A stretch of DNA of 64,000 nucleotides. Origin: Pseudomonas putida S13.1.2. Its GTDB lineage: Bacteria > Pseudomonadota > Gammaproteobacteria > Pseudomonadales > Pseudomonadaceae. Shown here piece after piece: positions 8,100 through 16,099 of the stretch. How positions within the stretch are numbered: position 1 is the first letter of the stretch; each line of letters opens with the position of its first letter. Both the position numbers and the translations under genes were made by a program. The notes under the pieces are model-generated. The model made no database searches and had not been told where the DNA came from. It was given only the letters and a program-made list of their open reading frames with translations. Location of the stretch: positions 5,118,501-5,182,500 of the forward strand of contig NZ_CP010979.1 in the NCBI RefSeq assembly GCF_000498395.2, written 5' to 3'.

Positions 8100-9003
8100 T
8101 CAACGCACGTTCGCTGCGGATGAACGCCAGAAACGCCAAGGCCACCGGCGACTGCCGCTTGGCCTTGGACTGCACCACGCACCAGCTGCGGTACAGCGGC
8201 AGCTCTTCCACCGGTAACTCCTTCAGCGCACCGGTGGCCAGCTCCAGGTTGACCGCATGGCGCGTCAGCAGGGCAATCCCCAGGCCGGCGATCACGCATT
8301 CGCACTGGGCATCGGCCGAGGCCACTTCCAGGGTCTGGGTGAAATGCACGCGCTTGTCTTTGAAATACTCCTCGCAGGCCTTGCGCGTGCCTGAGCCTTG
8401 CTCGCGTACCAGCAGGGTATGAGGCTCCAGGTCCTGAAGGCGCAGCTGCTCGAGCTTGCACAGCGGGTGCTCGGGCGGTGCCACCGCGATGATCGGGTTG
8501 TTGAGGAACGGCAGAAACTCCAGGCCCATGTCCTGCGGCACCATCGACATGATGATGATGTCGTCGCGGTTGTCCGAAAGGCGGCGGATGGCCTGGGCCC
8601 GGTTGACCACCGTCAGGGTCAGGTTGACCTCCGGGTGGCGCTGCTTGAAGGCGGCGAACAGGTGTGGCACGAAGTATTTGGCGCTGGACTCGATCGCCAG
8701 TTTGAGCTGCCCCTGCAATGAGCCCTGCATGTCCGACAGCTGCATGTCCAGGCTCTCGAGGCGCCCGAAGATGTCGCGGCTGGCACGTTGCAGGGCTTCG
8801 GCCGCTTCGGTCAGGTAGAGCTTTTTGCCCACGTACTCGAACAACGGCTGGCCGATCAGTTCTTCGAGCTGGCGGATCTGTAGACTAACGGCGGGTTGCG
8901 TCAGGGACATCTCCTCCGCCGCACGGCTGTACGAGCGCAAATCGCACACCTCATTGAAGATCTGCAATTGACGTAAAGTCATACGCATCAAGGACTTACG
9001 CAT
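8041..9003 (-). CDS. LysR-family regulator next to pyruvate carboxylase
   Basis: A 320-residue LysR regulator starting MRKSLMRMTLRQLQIF. A TTG at 9024 is in frame but gives an atypical N-terminus, and a later ATG at 8988 (MRMTLRQLQ) is also possible. The winged helix-turn-helix is residues about 6-65 (SRAAEEMSLTQPAVSLQIRQLEE), followed by the effector-binding domain (about 95-300). It resembles the CbbR/CysB-like subgroup. It is divergent from pycA with 188 bases between them, where a palindrome lies at 9041-9058, so control of the pyc genes is likely. The effector is unknown. The 3' end overlaps the small convergent gene. Confidence 0.9.
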   Translation of the reverse strand: MRKSLMRMTLRQLQIFNEVCDLRSYSRAAEEMSLTQPAVSLQIRQLEELIGQPLFEYVGKKLYLTEAAEALQRASRDIFGRLESLDMQLSDMQGSLQGQLKLAIESSAKYFVPHLFAAFKQRHPEVNLTLTVVNRAQAIRRLSDNRDDIIIMSMVPQDMGLEFLPFLNNPIIAVAPPEHPLCKLEQLRLQDLEPHTLLVREQGSGTRKACEEYFKDKRVHFTQTLEVASADAQCECVIAGLGIALLTRHAVNLELATGALKELPVEELPLYRSWCVVQSKAKRQSPVALAFLAFIRSERALISALVERFSGKLPLKTATL

Positions 9004-9040
9004 TTTACACCCGCCCTTTGGCAATACCTTGTTACCGCAC

Positions 9041-9058
9041 TATAAGCTTTTGCTAATA
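9041..9058. promoter_or_regulatory. Candidate LysR-regulator binding palindrome upstream of pycA
   Basis: TATAAGCTTTTGCTAATA is an imperfect dyad (TATAAGC / GCTAATA) in the gap between the LysR gene and pycA. It has the T-rich/A-rich dyad layout expected of a LysR-family site. Inference only. Confidence 0.45.
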
Positions 9059-9191
9059 CTGCCTCTAACAAATATTGATTTTTGTTTATCGACCCACAGC
9101 GCTAGGGTGAATACGCGACTGGCCAGCAACGTCTGGTCACGCCGACCGGTAGAACCGGCTCGACTGTTCCTACGGCTTTGGGAAGACTCCA

Positions 9192-10607
9192 GTGATAAAA
9201 AAAATCCTGATCGCCAACCGAGGTGAAATCGCAGTTCGGATCGTGCGTGCCTGCGCCGAGATGGGCATACGCTCGGTAGCGATCTATTCCGACGCCGATC
9301 GGCACGCCTTGCACGTCAAGCGCGCCGACGAAGCCCACAGCATTGGTGCCGAGCCGCTGGCCGGTTACCTGAACCCGCGCAAGCTGGTGAACCTGGCTGT
9401 GGAAACCGGCTGTGATGCCCTGCACCCGGGCTATGGTTTCCTGTCGGAAAACGCTGAACTGGCAGAGATCTGCGCCGAACGCGGGATCAAGTTCATCGGC
9501 CCTGCCGCCGACGTCATTCGCCGCATGGGCGACAAGACCGAAGCGCGCCGCACCATGATTGCCGCCGGTGTGCCGGTAACCCCGGGCACCGAAGGCAACG
9601 TTGCCGATATTCATGAAGCCCTGAGCGAAGGTGAGCGCATCGGTTACCCGGTGATGCTCAAGGCCACCTCCGGTGGCGGCGGCCGCGGTATTCGCCGTTG
9701 CAACAGCCGTGAAGAGCTGGAACAGAACTTCCCACGGGTGATTTCCGAGGCCACCAAGGCCTTTGGTTCGGCCGAAGTGTTCCTGGAAAAGTGCATCGTC
9801 AACCCCAAGCATATCGAGGCACAGATCCTCGGTGACAGCTTCGGCAACGTGGTGCACCTGTTCGAGCGCGACTGCTCGATCCAGCGCCGTAACCAGAAGC
9901 TCATCGAAATTGCCCCAAGCCCCCAGCTCACGCCCGAGCAGCGCGCCTACATCGGCGACCTGGCAGTGCGTGCGGCCAAGGCGGTGAACTACGAGAACGC
10001 CGGCACCGTGGAGTTCCTGCTCGCCGATGGCGAGGTGTACTTCATGGAAATGAACACCCGGGTGCAGGTGGAGCACACCATCACCGAGGAAATCACCGGT
10101 ATCGACATTGTCCGTGAGCAGATTCGCATCGCCTCGGGCCTGCCGCTGTCGGTCAAGCAGGAAGACATCCAGCACCGCGGTTACGCGTTGCAGTTCCGCA
10201 TCAACGCGGAAGACCCGAAGAACAACTTCCTGCCCAGCTTCGGCAAGATCACCCGTTACTACGCCCCCGGCGGCCCGGGTGTGCGTACCGATACAGCGAT
10301 CTACACCGGCTACACCATTCCGCCGTTCTACGACTCCATGTGCCTGAAACTGGTGGTGTGGGCGTTAACCTGGGAAGAAGCCATGGACCGCGGCCTGCGA
10401 GCCCTGGACGACATGCGCGTGCAAGGGGTGAAGACCACTGCCGCCTACTACCAGGAAATCCTGCGCAACCCGGAATTCCGTAGCGGCCAGTTCAATACCA
10501 GCTTCGTCGAAAGCCATCCTGAACTGACCAACTACTCGATCAAGCGCAAACCCGAAGAGCTGGCCCTGGCCATCGCCGCCGCCATCGCCGCCCACGCAGG
10601 CCTGTGA
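9192..10607 (+). CDS. pycA: Pyruvate carboxylase subunit A (biotin carboxylase)
   Basis: A 471-residue ATP-grasp biotin carboxylase that starts at GTG (MIKKILIANRGEIAVRIVRA). The N-terminal domain has CDALHPGYGFLSENAELA. The ATP-binding glycine loop is KATSGGGGRGIRR near residue 158, and the catalytic region is EMNTRVQVEHTITEEITGID near 286-305. It carboxylates biotin on the partner subunit using ATP and bicarbonate. It resembles AccC, but the next gene is the carboxyltransferase/biotin subunit of the two-subunit pyruvate carboxylase, not accB, so it serves oxaloacetate formation from pyruvate (anaplerosis). The spacing to oadA is 11 bases, so the two are one operon. Confidence 0.93.
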   Translation: MIKKILIANRGEIAVRIVRACAEMGIRSVAIYSDADRHALHVKRADEAHSIGAEPLAGYLNPRKLVNLAVETGCDALHPGYGFLSENAELAEICAERGIKFIGPAADVIRRMGDKTEARRTMIAAGVPVTPGTEGNVADIHEALSEGERIGYPVMLKATSGGGGRGIRRCNSREELEQNFPRVISEATKAFGSAEVFLEKCIVNPKHIEAQILGDSFGNVVHLFERDCSIQRRNQKLIEIAPSPQLTPEQRAYIGDLAVRAAKAVNYENAGTVEFLLADGEVYFMEMNTRVQVEHTITEEITGIDIVREQIRIASGLPLSVKQEDIQHRGYALQFRINAEDPKNNFLPSFGKITRYYAPGGPGVRTDTAIYTGYTIPPFYDSMCLKLVVWALTWEEAMDRGLRALDDMRVQGVKTTAAYYQEILRNPEFRSGQFNTSFVESHPELTNYSIKRKPEELALAIAAAIAAHAGL

Positions 10608-10618
10608 GGAACCCTATA

Positions 10619-12424
10619 ATGTCCAAGAAAATTCACGTAACCGACACGATCCTGCGCGACGCCCACCAGTCCCTGCTGGCCACCCGCATGCGTACCGAAG
10701 ACATGCTGCCGATCTGCGACAAGCTCGACAAGGTCGGCTACTGGTCGCTGGAAGTCTGGGGCGGCGCCACCTTCGACGCCTGCGTGCGCTTCCTCAAGGA
10801 AGACCCGTGGGAGCGCCTGCGCAAGCTGCGCGCAGCCTTGCCCAACACCCGCCTGCAAATGCTGCTGCGCGGCCAGAACCTGCTGGGCTACCGCCACTAC
10901 AGCGACGACGTGGTCAAAGCCTTCGTCGCCAAGGCCGCAGTCAATGGCATCGATGTGTTCCGCATCTTCGACGCCATGAACGACGTGCGTAACCTGCGCG
11001 TGGCCATCGAAGCGGTCAAGGCCGCCGGCAAGCACGCCCAGGGCACCATCGCCTACACGGTCAGCCCTGTGCACACCATCGACGCCTTTGTTGCCCAGGC
11101 CAAGCAGATGGAAGCCATGGGTTGCGACTCGGTGGCAATCAAGGACATGGCCGGCCTGCTGACCCCATTCGCCGCTGGTGAACTGGTCAAGGCGCTGAAG
11201 GCCGAGCAGTCGCTGCCGGTGTTCATCCACTCCCACGACACCGCCGGCCTGGCCGCCATGTGCCAGCTCAAAGCGGTGGAAAACGGCGCCGACCACATCG
11301 ACACCGCGATCTCCAGCTTCGCCTGGGGCACCAGCCACCCGGGTACCGAGTCGATGGTTGCTGCGCTCAAGGGCAGCGAGTTCGACACCGGCCTGGACCT
11401 GGAGCTGCTGCAGGAAATCGGCTTGTACTTCTACGCCGTGCGCAAGAAGTACCACCAGTTCGAAAGCGAGTTCACCGCCGTGGACACCCGCGTGCAGGTC
11501 AACCAGGTGCCCGGCGGGATGATTTCCAACCTGGCCAACCAGCTCAAGGAACAGGGCGCGCTCAACCGCATGAACGAAGTGCTGGCAGAGATCCCGCGTG
11601 TGCGTGAAGACCTCGGCTTCCCGCCGCTGGTGACGCCGACCTCGCAGATCGTCGGCACCCAGGCGTTCTTCAACGTGCTGGCCGGTGAGCGCTACAAGAC
11701 CATCACCAACGAAGTGAAGCTGTACCTGCAAGGCGGTTACGGCAAGGCCCCGGGTGTGGTCAACGAGCAGCTGCGCCGCCAGGCCATCGGCAGCGAAGAA
11801 GTGATCGACGTGCGCCCGGCCGACCTGCTGAAGCCAGAGATGGCCAAGCTGCGTAACGACATCGGCGCCCTGGCCCGCAGTGAAGAAGACGTGCTGACTT
11901 TTGCCATGTTCCCGGACATTGGCCGCAAGTTCCTCGAAGAACGCGAAGCCGGTACCCTCACCCCGGAAGCCCTGTTGCCGATTCCGGAGGCTGGCGCCGT
12001 TTCTGCGCCAGGCGGCGAAGGCGTACCGACCGAATTCGTCATCGACGTGCACGGCGAAACCTACCGCGTCGACATCACCGGCGTGGGTGTGAAGGCTGAA
12101 GGCAAGCGCCACTTCTACCTGTCTATCGACGGCATGCCGGAAGAAGTGGTGTTCGAGCCACTCAACGAGTTCGTCGGCGGCGGCAGCAAGCGCAAGCAAG
12201 CCACCGATCCAGGCCACGTCAGCACCAACATGCCAGGCAACATCGTCGATGTACTGGTCAAGGAAGGTGACGTGGTCAAGGCTGGCCAGGCCGTGCTGAT
12301 CACCGAGGCCATGAAGATGGAAACCGAAGTGCAGGCGGCCATCGCCGGCAAGGTCGTGGCCATCCATGTGGCCAAGGGCGATCGCGTGACGCCGGGTGAG
12401 ATCCTGATCGAGATCGAAGGCTGA
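10619..12424 (+). CDS. oadA: Pyruvate carboxylase subunit B / oxaloacetate decarboxylase alpha-like
   Basis: A 601-residue protein. The ATG at 10619 is preceded by GAGGA eight bases upstream, so the longer frame from 10604 is not used. The N-terminal HMGL-like carboxyltransferase TIM barrel (VTDTILRDAHQSLLATRM ...) spans about residues 5-270, followed by the conserved PYC/OADA domain (about 290-470). A linker leads to a C-terminal biotinyl domain whose lysine is in ITEAMKMETEVQ near residue 567. With PycA it makes oxaloacetate. Annotation tools often call it sodium-pumping oxaloacetate decarboxylase alpha, but no beta or gamma membrane subunits are present, so pyruvate carboxylase (pycB) is the better reading. 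Confidence 0.93.
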   Translation: MSKKIHVTDTILRDAHQSLLATRMRTEDMLPICDKLDKVGYWSLEVWGGATFDACVRFLKEDPWERLRKLRAALPNTRLQMLLRGQNLLGYRHYSDDVVKAFVAKAAVNGIDVFRIFDAMNDVRNLRVAIEAVKAAGKHAQGTIAYTVSPVHTIDAFVAQAKQMEAMGCDSVAIKDMAGLLTPFAAGELVKALKAEQSLPVFIHSHDTAGLAAMCQLKAVENGADHIDTAISSFAWGTSHPGTESMVAALKGSEFDTGLDLELLQEIGLYFYAVRKKYHQFESEFTAVDTRVQVNQVPGGMISNLANQLKEQGALNRMNEVLAEIPRVREDLGFPPLVTPTSQIVGTQAFFNVLAGERYKTITNEVKLYLQGGYGKAPGVVNEQLRRQAIGSEEVIDVRPADLLKPEMAKLRNDIGALARSEEDVLTFAMFPDIGRKFLEEREAGTLTPEALLPIPEAGAVSAPGGEGVPTEFVIDVHGETYRVDITGVGVKAEGKRHFYLSIDGMPEEVVFEPLNEFVGGGSKRKQATDPGHVSTNMPGNIVDVLVKEGDVVKAGQAVLITEAMKMETEVQAAIAGKVVAIHVAKGDRVTPGEILIEIEG

Positions 12425-12456
12425 GATAAGCCCTCATCTACAAGCGGTTAACCTCT

Positions 12457-12482
12457 GGGGGGCGGATGCTCCCCTTTTTTTG
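12457..12482 (+). terminator. Intrinsic terminator after oadA
   Basis: A G-rich arm at 12457-12464 pairs with CTCCCC at 12469-12474 and is followed at once by eight T residues. It lies 32 bases downstream of the oadA stop. Confidence 0.8.
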
Positions 12483-12492
12483 TGCTGTATTT

Positions 12493-12592
12493 GCCGGCCT
12501 CTTCGCGGGACAAGCCCGCTCCTACAGGTACGACACTGCCCTCAAGAGCAGTGGTAAACCTGTGGGAGCGGGCTTGTCCCGCGAAGAGGCCA
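12493..12592. repeat. REP inverted pair
   Basis: Two REP copies of the same class in opposite orientation: 12493-12526 (GCCGGCCTCTTCGCGGGACA ...) and 12559-12592 (complement with GTGGGAGCGGGCTTGTCCC). About 30 bases separate them. The pair lies between the convergent oadA and acetyltransferase genes and could form a long stem in either transcript. Confidence 0.9.
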
Positions 12593-12610
12593 GTGAGACC
12601 CGTACAGCTA

Positions 12611-13282
12611 TCAGCCGTTGCGGCATGCCTCAAGTGTATTCACCTGCCCCTCGGGCCGCTGATTCTCCTCGCCCAACCACCGCTCGAACCCCGCAGCCAC
12701 TGCTGGCCATTCATCATCGGTAATCGAATACCACGCCGTATCGCGGTTATGGTCCTTCACCACCAGGTGCTTGCGGAACACCCCTTCGTAGACGAAGCCG
12801 AACCGTTCCGCTGCGCGCTTGGAGCGGGCATTGGCGTTGTTGCACTTCCACTCCAGCCGGCGGTTGCCCAGTTCGAAGCCCAGCTTGCCCAGCAGGTAGA
12901 CCGCCTCGGTGCCCTTGGGTGTGCGCTGCATGGCGGCGCCGAAAGCGATGTGGCCGATTTCGATGCGGCCGTGGTCGGGCACGATCGACATCAGGCTGAG
13001 AATGCCCTGGGCCTGGCCGCTGGGGCGGTCGATGACGCTGTAGAACAGCGGGTCGCGCCCTGCGGCGTTACCCTCCAGCCAACGGTCGAAGGCCCCACGT
13101 TCGGCGAACGGGCCATAGGGCAGGTAATCCCACAGCACCGGGTCGGAAGTCGGGCCTTGCAGCACTTGCCAGAGGTCGTCGCCATGGCGCGCCGGGTCGA
13201 GCTTTTCCAGGCGGATGAAACGGCCTTCAATGGGCTCGGCCTGGGGCGTTGCAGCGGGTTTCCAGTTCAATGCGTCTGTCAT
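12611..13282 (-). CDS. GNAT-family N-acetyltransferase (RimJ/RimL type)
   Basis: A 223-residue protein starting MTDALNWKPAATPQ at 13282; the frame is open further upstream but that part overlaps the preceding acetyltransferase gene. The GNAT fold is recognisable: IEGRFIRLEKLDPARHGDDL at the N-terminus, a central EIGHIAFGAAMQRTPKGTEA with the acetyl-CoA-binding turn, and RLEWKCNNANARSKRAAERFGFVYEGV, the C-terminal motif of the RimJ/RimL group. The substrate is unknown. It is the last gene of a tight operon with another GNAT and a PaiB-like gene (spacing 7 bases), which suggests shared use in detoxification or polyamine-type metabolism, but this is inference. Confidence 0.88.
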   Translation of the reverse strand: MTDALNWKPAATPQAEPIEGRFIRLEKLDPARHGDDLWQVLQGPTSDPVLWDYLPYGPFAERGAFDRWLEGNAAGRDPLFYSVIDRPSGQAQGILSLMSIVPDHGRIEIGHIAFGAAMQRTPKGTEAVYLLGKLGFELGNRRLEWKCNNANARSKRAAERFGFVYEGVFRKHLVVKDHNRDTAWYSITDDEWPAVAAGFERWLGEENQRPEGQVNTLEACRNG

Positions 13283-13289
13283 GTTCGGC

Positions 13290-13736
13290 CTACAAGCCTT
13301 TGCGGAATTGGATGAAGCCCGAGCGCTCGGCAACCTGCTGATACAGGCTGATGGCGGTGGCATTGGTTTCGTGGGTCAGCCAGTGCACCTTGATGCAGTT
13401 GTCGGCCTTGGCTGTGGTGTAGACGTGCTCGATCAGCTGGCGACCAATGCCCAGGCCACGCTGCGAGCTGTCCACGTACAGGTCCTGCAGGTAGCAGGAG
13501 TTTTCGATGCTCCAGTTGGAACGATGGTAGATGAAGTTGACCATCCCCACCGCCTTGCCATCGACCCAGGCCAATGCCGAATGGGTGGGCTCGTTCGGGT
13601 CGAGCAGGCGCTGCCAGGTGCTCAGGCTGACTTCATCGGCCAACTCGGTTTCATAGAAGTGCAGGTAGACCTGCCACAAGGCGAGCCAGGCGGCATGGTC
13701 TTGGGCGCTGACGGGGCGCAGGGTAACACTGGGCAT
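13290..13736 (-). CDS. GNAT-family N-acetyltransferase
   Basis: A 148-residue single-domain GNAT. The acetyl-CoA pyrophosphate loop is RGLGIGRQLIEHV near residues 94-106, preceded by the strand NSCYLQDLYVDSS. The C-terminal part contains HETNATAISLYQQVAERSGFIQF, the usual last alpha-beta unit. No other domain is present. The substrate cannot be told from the sequence; close relatives include diamine and amino-acid acetyltransferases. It lies 12 bases from the PaiB-like gene upstream and 7 bases from the second GNAT downstream, so the three are almost certainly one operon. Confidence 0.88.
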   Translation of the reverse strand: MPSVTLRPVSAQDHAAWLALWQVYLHFYETELADEVSLSTWQRLLDPNEPTHSALAWVDGKAVGMVNFIYHRSNWSIENSCYLQDLYVDSSQRGLGIGRQLIEHVYTTAKADNCIKVHWLTHETNATAISLYQQVAERSGFIQFRKGL

Positions 13737-13748
13737 GGGGCTATTCCT

Positions 13749-14378
13749 TCACAGTTGGCGCATGTGCGCCGCGAGTTGGTTGTCCAGTTGATCGGGGCTG
13801 GCGCTCAGGCCTTCGCGCACGCCCGAGATGTCTTGCTCGGAGCGGTTCTGGCTGAGCTTTCGCGCACCTTGCAGGCGGGCGATAGGCAGGCGGATACCGA
13901 CGATGGCGCGGAGCATGCCCTCGATGTAGTCAGCCGGGGCGTCGGTGACGCTCCACGGTTCGTTGCGGCCTTGTTCGTGGCGCTCGGTCAGGCGGCTGAC
14001 GATAGCGAGCAGAGGCTCGGCTTCATGGATGACTTCGGCCGGGCCATAGGCGTGTACGGCCAGGTAGTTCCAGGTCGGCACGACCTTGGGGTTATCGGCT
14101 TTGCTTGGGTAGTAGCCGGGGCTGACATAGGCATCGGCGCCGGGGAAGACCAGCAGGGCTTCGCCACCTTGTGCCAGGTCCTGCCATTGGCGGTTGGCCC
14201 GTGCCAGGTGCGCATAGACGGTGCCGAACTCGCCTTCGGTGGTGTCGACCAGCACCGGCAGGTGGGTGGCCAGCAGGCCTTGTTCGCCTTGGCTGACCAG
14301 CACGGCCAGGCGGGTGTCGAGCATGTGCTGGTGCAGGCGGCCGAGGTCGTGTTCCTGGTGGGGTTTGCTGTTGTACAT
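13749..14378 (-). CDS. PaiB-like FMN-binding protein
   Basis: A 209-residue protein starting MYNSKPHQEHDLGRLHQHM at 14378; the 26 codons open upstream run into the MocR promoter region and are unlikely to be used. It matches the FMN-binding split-barrel family of PaiB: LAVLVSQGEQGLLATHLPVL, then YAHLARANRQW and the region DAYVSPGYYPSK ... VPTWNYLAVHAYG. Bacillus PaiB was named as a negative regulator of sporulation and protease genes, but the fold suggests a flavin or haem-related enzyme. It heads an operon with two acetyltransferases, recalling the paiA (acetyltransferase)/paiB pairing, and is divergent from a MocR regulator. Confidence 0.88.
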   Translation of the reverse strand: MYNSKPHQEHDLGRLHQHMLDTRLAVLVSQGEQGLLATHLPVLVDTTEGEFGTVYAHLARANRQWQDLAQGGEALLVFPGADAYVSPGYYPSKADNPKVVPTWNYLAVHAYGPAEVIHEAEPLLAIVSRLTERHEQGRNEPWSVTDAPADYIEGMLRAIVGIRLPIARLQGARKLSQNRSEQDISGVREGLSASPDQLDNQLAAHMRQL

Positions 14379-14468
14379 GCTCGGTTTCCTTGTGCAATGG
14401 TGCCATCCTAGGCAGGCTATTGGTTCTGGGTAAGAGCCATTACTGCCTGATTTCATAGGTCCAATGCC

Positions 14469-15998
14469 ATGAGCGAAAGCCCCCTTGTTTTACCCTTCGA
14501 CCCTTCCGGGATCGCCCTGGATCGCCGCCGAGGGCTCAGCCAGCAGCTTTACCAGGCGCTGCGTGCACGGGTGCTGGACGGGCGCCTGAGCAGCGGTACC
14601 CGGCTGCCGGCCACCCGCGAGTTGGCCACCATGCTGCTGCTGTCACGCAACAGCGTGGTGCGGGCCTATGACCAGTTGTACGCCGAGGGCTACATCGAAA
14701 GCCGGGTGGGCGATGGCACCTATGTAAGCCGGCTACCAAAACTATCCACACAAGTATCCACAGGGTTATCCCATGGGTTATCAACAGGCTTATCCACATT
14801 TTCAGTAAAAGATACTGAGGATTTATCCAGCAACCGACGTTCCAGTGAAGCTTTGCAGCGGCTGAAAACCAACCACTTACCGCCGCCAAGAAGCGGCCAG
14901 CCGCGTGCTTTTCGCGTCGGTATTCCCGCATTCGACCTGTTCCCGTTTGACGTCTGGGCCAAGCTGCAGGCGGGTTTCTGGCGTAATCCGAGCCCCGCAC
15001 AACTGGGTTATGGCGACCCGGCGGGCGAGCCGATGCTGCGCGAACTGATCGCTGCCTACTTGCGTCGCTCGCGCGGGCTGAGTTGCATGTCTGAACAAAT
15101 TGTGATCACCAGTGGCGCGCAGCAGGCCATTAGCCTTTGTGCACAGTTGCTATTGCAGCCGGGCGACGGTGTGGCTGTGGAAAACCCAGGCTATCGGGCG
15201 GCCGGTCATGCTTTCACACTGGCGGGTGGCCAGGTGTTCGGCGTACCGGTGGATGAAGAGGGGATGGACTGTGCCCGGCTCGGGCAGTTGGAGGACTGCC
15301 GGCTGGCTTATGTAACGCCTGCTCATCAGTATCCGACTGGAGTAACCATGAGCCTGGCGCGTCGCCTGGAACTGCTGGCCTGGGCTGACCGTAACGATGG
15401 CTGGATCATCGAGGACGACTACGACGGCGAGTACCGATACAGCGGCGCGCCCTTGGCCCCGTTGGCGGCGCTCGACCGGCACGGGCGGGTGCTGTACGTC
15501 GGCACCTTCGGCAAGATTGCCTTCCCCGCGCTGCGCCTGGGCTACCTGGTACTCCCACCGCAGCTGGCCCAGGCCTTCAGCCAGGGCAAGGCATTGGCGG
15601 TTCGGCATTCTGAGGTCAGCAGCCAATGTGTGATGGCCGAGTTCATCGCCCGCGGGCACTTTCAGCGGCATATCCGGCGAATGCGCAAGGCGGCGTTGAG
15701 CCGACGCAATGTGCTCAAGGCTGGCTGGCCTGTGGATATTCCAGGTTTGGGCGCCATGCCGGCAGTGGCGGCCGGGCTGCATGTGAAGGTTGATGTGGAT
15801 AACTTTGCGCGGGAGCAGGAACTGGTGGCCAAGGCTGAAGCGGCGGGTGTGGAGGTTACGCCGCTGAGTAATTTCTGGTTGGCGGACAGCGAGGTGCCTG
15901 TGGATAAGCGGGGAGGGCTGGTGCTGGGCTTTGCGGCGGTGCCAGAGGGGGAGATTGCCGAGGCGTTGTTGAAACTGCGCAAGGCCTGGAGAAAGTGA
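14469..15998 (+). CDS. MocR/PdxR-type regulator (GntR helix-turn-helix fused to aminotransferase domain)
   Basis: A 509-residue protein. An N-terminal GntR winged helix (SGIALDRRRGLSQQLYQAL ... GTRLPATRELATMLLLSRNS, about 10-80) is joined by a linker of about 55 residues to a class I/II aminotransferase-like domain (about 145-505). The PLP-binding lysine is in YVGTFGKIAFPALRLGYLV near residue 355, and TPAHQYPTGVTMS and IIEDDYDGEYRY are typical. MocR proteins sense PLP or amino acids and usually control a divergent gene; here that is the PaiB/GNAT operon, 90 bases away. The linker carries a four-residue LST(G) repeat encoded by rare TTA codons in a DnaA-box-like 12-bp repeat, described separately. 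Confidence 0.93.
   Translation: MSESPLVLPFDPSGIALDRRRGLSQQLYQALRARVLDGRLSSGTRLPATRELATMLLLSRNSVVRAYDQLYAEGYIESRVGDGTYVSRLPKLSTQVSTGLSHGLSTGLSTFSVKDTEDLSSNRRSSEALQRLKTNHLPPPRSGQPRAFRVGIPAFDLFPFDVWAKLQAGFWRNPSPAQLGYGDPAGEPMLRELIAAYLRRSRGLSCMSEQIVITSGAQQAISLCAQLLLQPGDGVAVENPGYRAAGHAFTLAGGQVFGVPVDEEGMDCARLGQLEDCRLAYVTPAHQYPTGVTMSLARRLELLAWADRNDGWIIEDDYDGEYRYSGAPLAPLAALDRHGRVLYVGTFGKIAFPALRLGYLVLPPQLAQAFSQGKALAVRHSEVSSQCVMAEFIARGHFQRHIRRMRKAALSRRNVLKAGWPVDIPGLGAMPAVAAGLHVKVDVDNFAREQELVAKAEAAGVEVTPLSNFWLADSEVPVDKRGGLVLGFAAVPEGEIAEALLKLRKAWRK
14742..14798 (+). repeat. 12-bp tandem array of DnaA-box-like 9-mers inside the MocR gene
   Basis: Five 9-mers start exactly 12 bases apart: CTATCCACA (14742), GTATCCACA (14754), TTATCCCAT (14766), TTATCAACA (14778) and TTATCCACA (14790). 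The last is a perfect DnaA box. A further related 9-mer, TTATCCAGC, lies at 14823. All are in frame and encode Leu/Val-Ser-x repeats. Two perfect boxes in reverse orientation (TGTGGATAA at 15794-15802 and 15899-15907) and one near-match (TGTGGATAT at 15731-15739) lie near the 3' end of the same gene. Confidence 0.75.
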
Positions 15999-16000
15999 AT

Positions 16001-16096
16001 GGGGCCGCTATGCGGCCCAATCGCCGGCAAGCCAGCTCCCACAGAGTCCGCGTGGCATGCGATCAATGTGGGAGCGGGCGTGCCCGCGAAGCACGC
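16001..16096. repeat. REP pair of mixed class
   Basis: Copy one (16001-16043) has GGCCGCTATGCGGCC followed by TCGCCGGCAAGCCAGCTCCC; copy two (16067-16096) is TGTGGGAGCGGGCGTGCCCGCG in inverted orientation. They lie between the convergent MocR and polyamine-binding protein genes. Confidence 0.85.
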
Positions 16097-16099
16097 TAC

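Noticed and set aside
10532..12367. A 611-codon open frame antisense to oadA
   Set aside because: Same reason: shadow of a confirmed gene, with no supporting start site.
10619..12424. oadA as a sodium-pumping oxaloacetate decarboxylase
   Set aside because: No beta and gamma membrane subunits; the adjacent biotin carboxylase subunit supports pyruvate carboxylase.
12493..12592. The strong inverted repeats considered as CRISPR or terminators
   Set aside because: Copies are inverted pairs scattered through the window, not regular direct repeats with spacers, and lack T runs; they fit REP elements.
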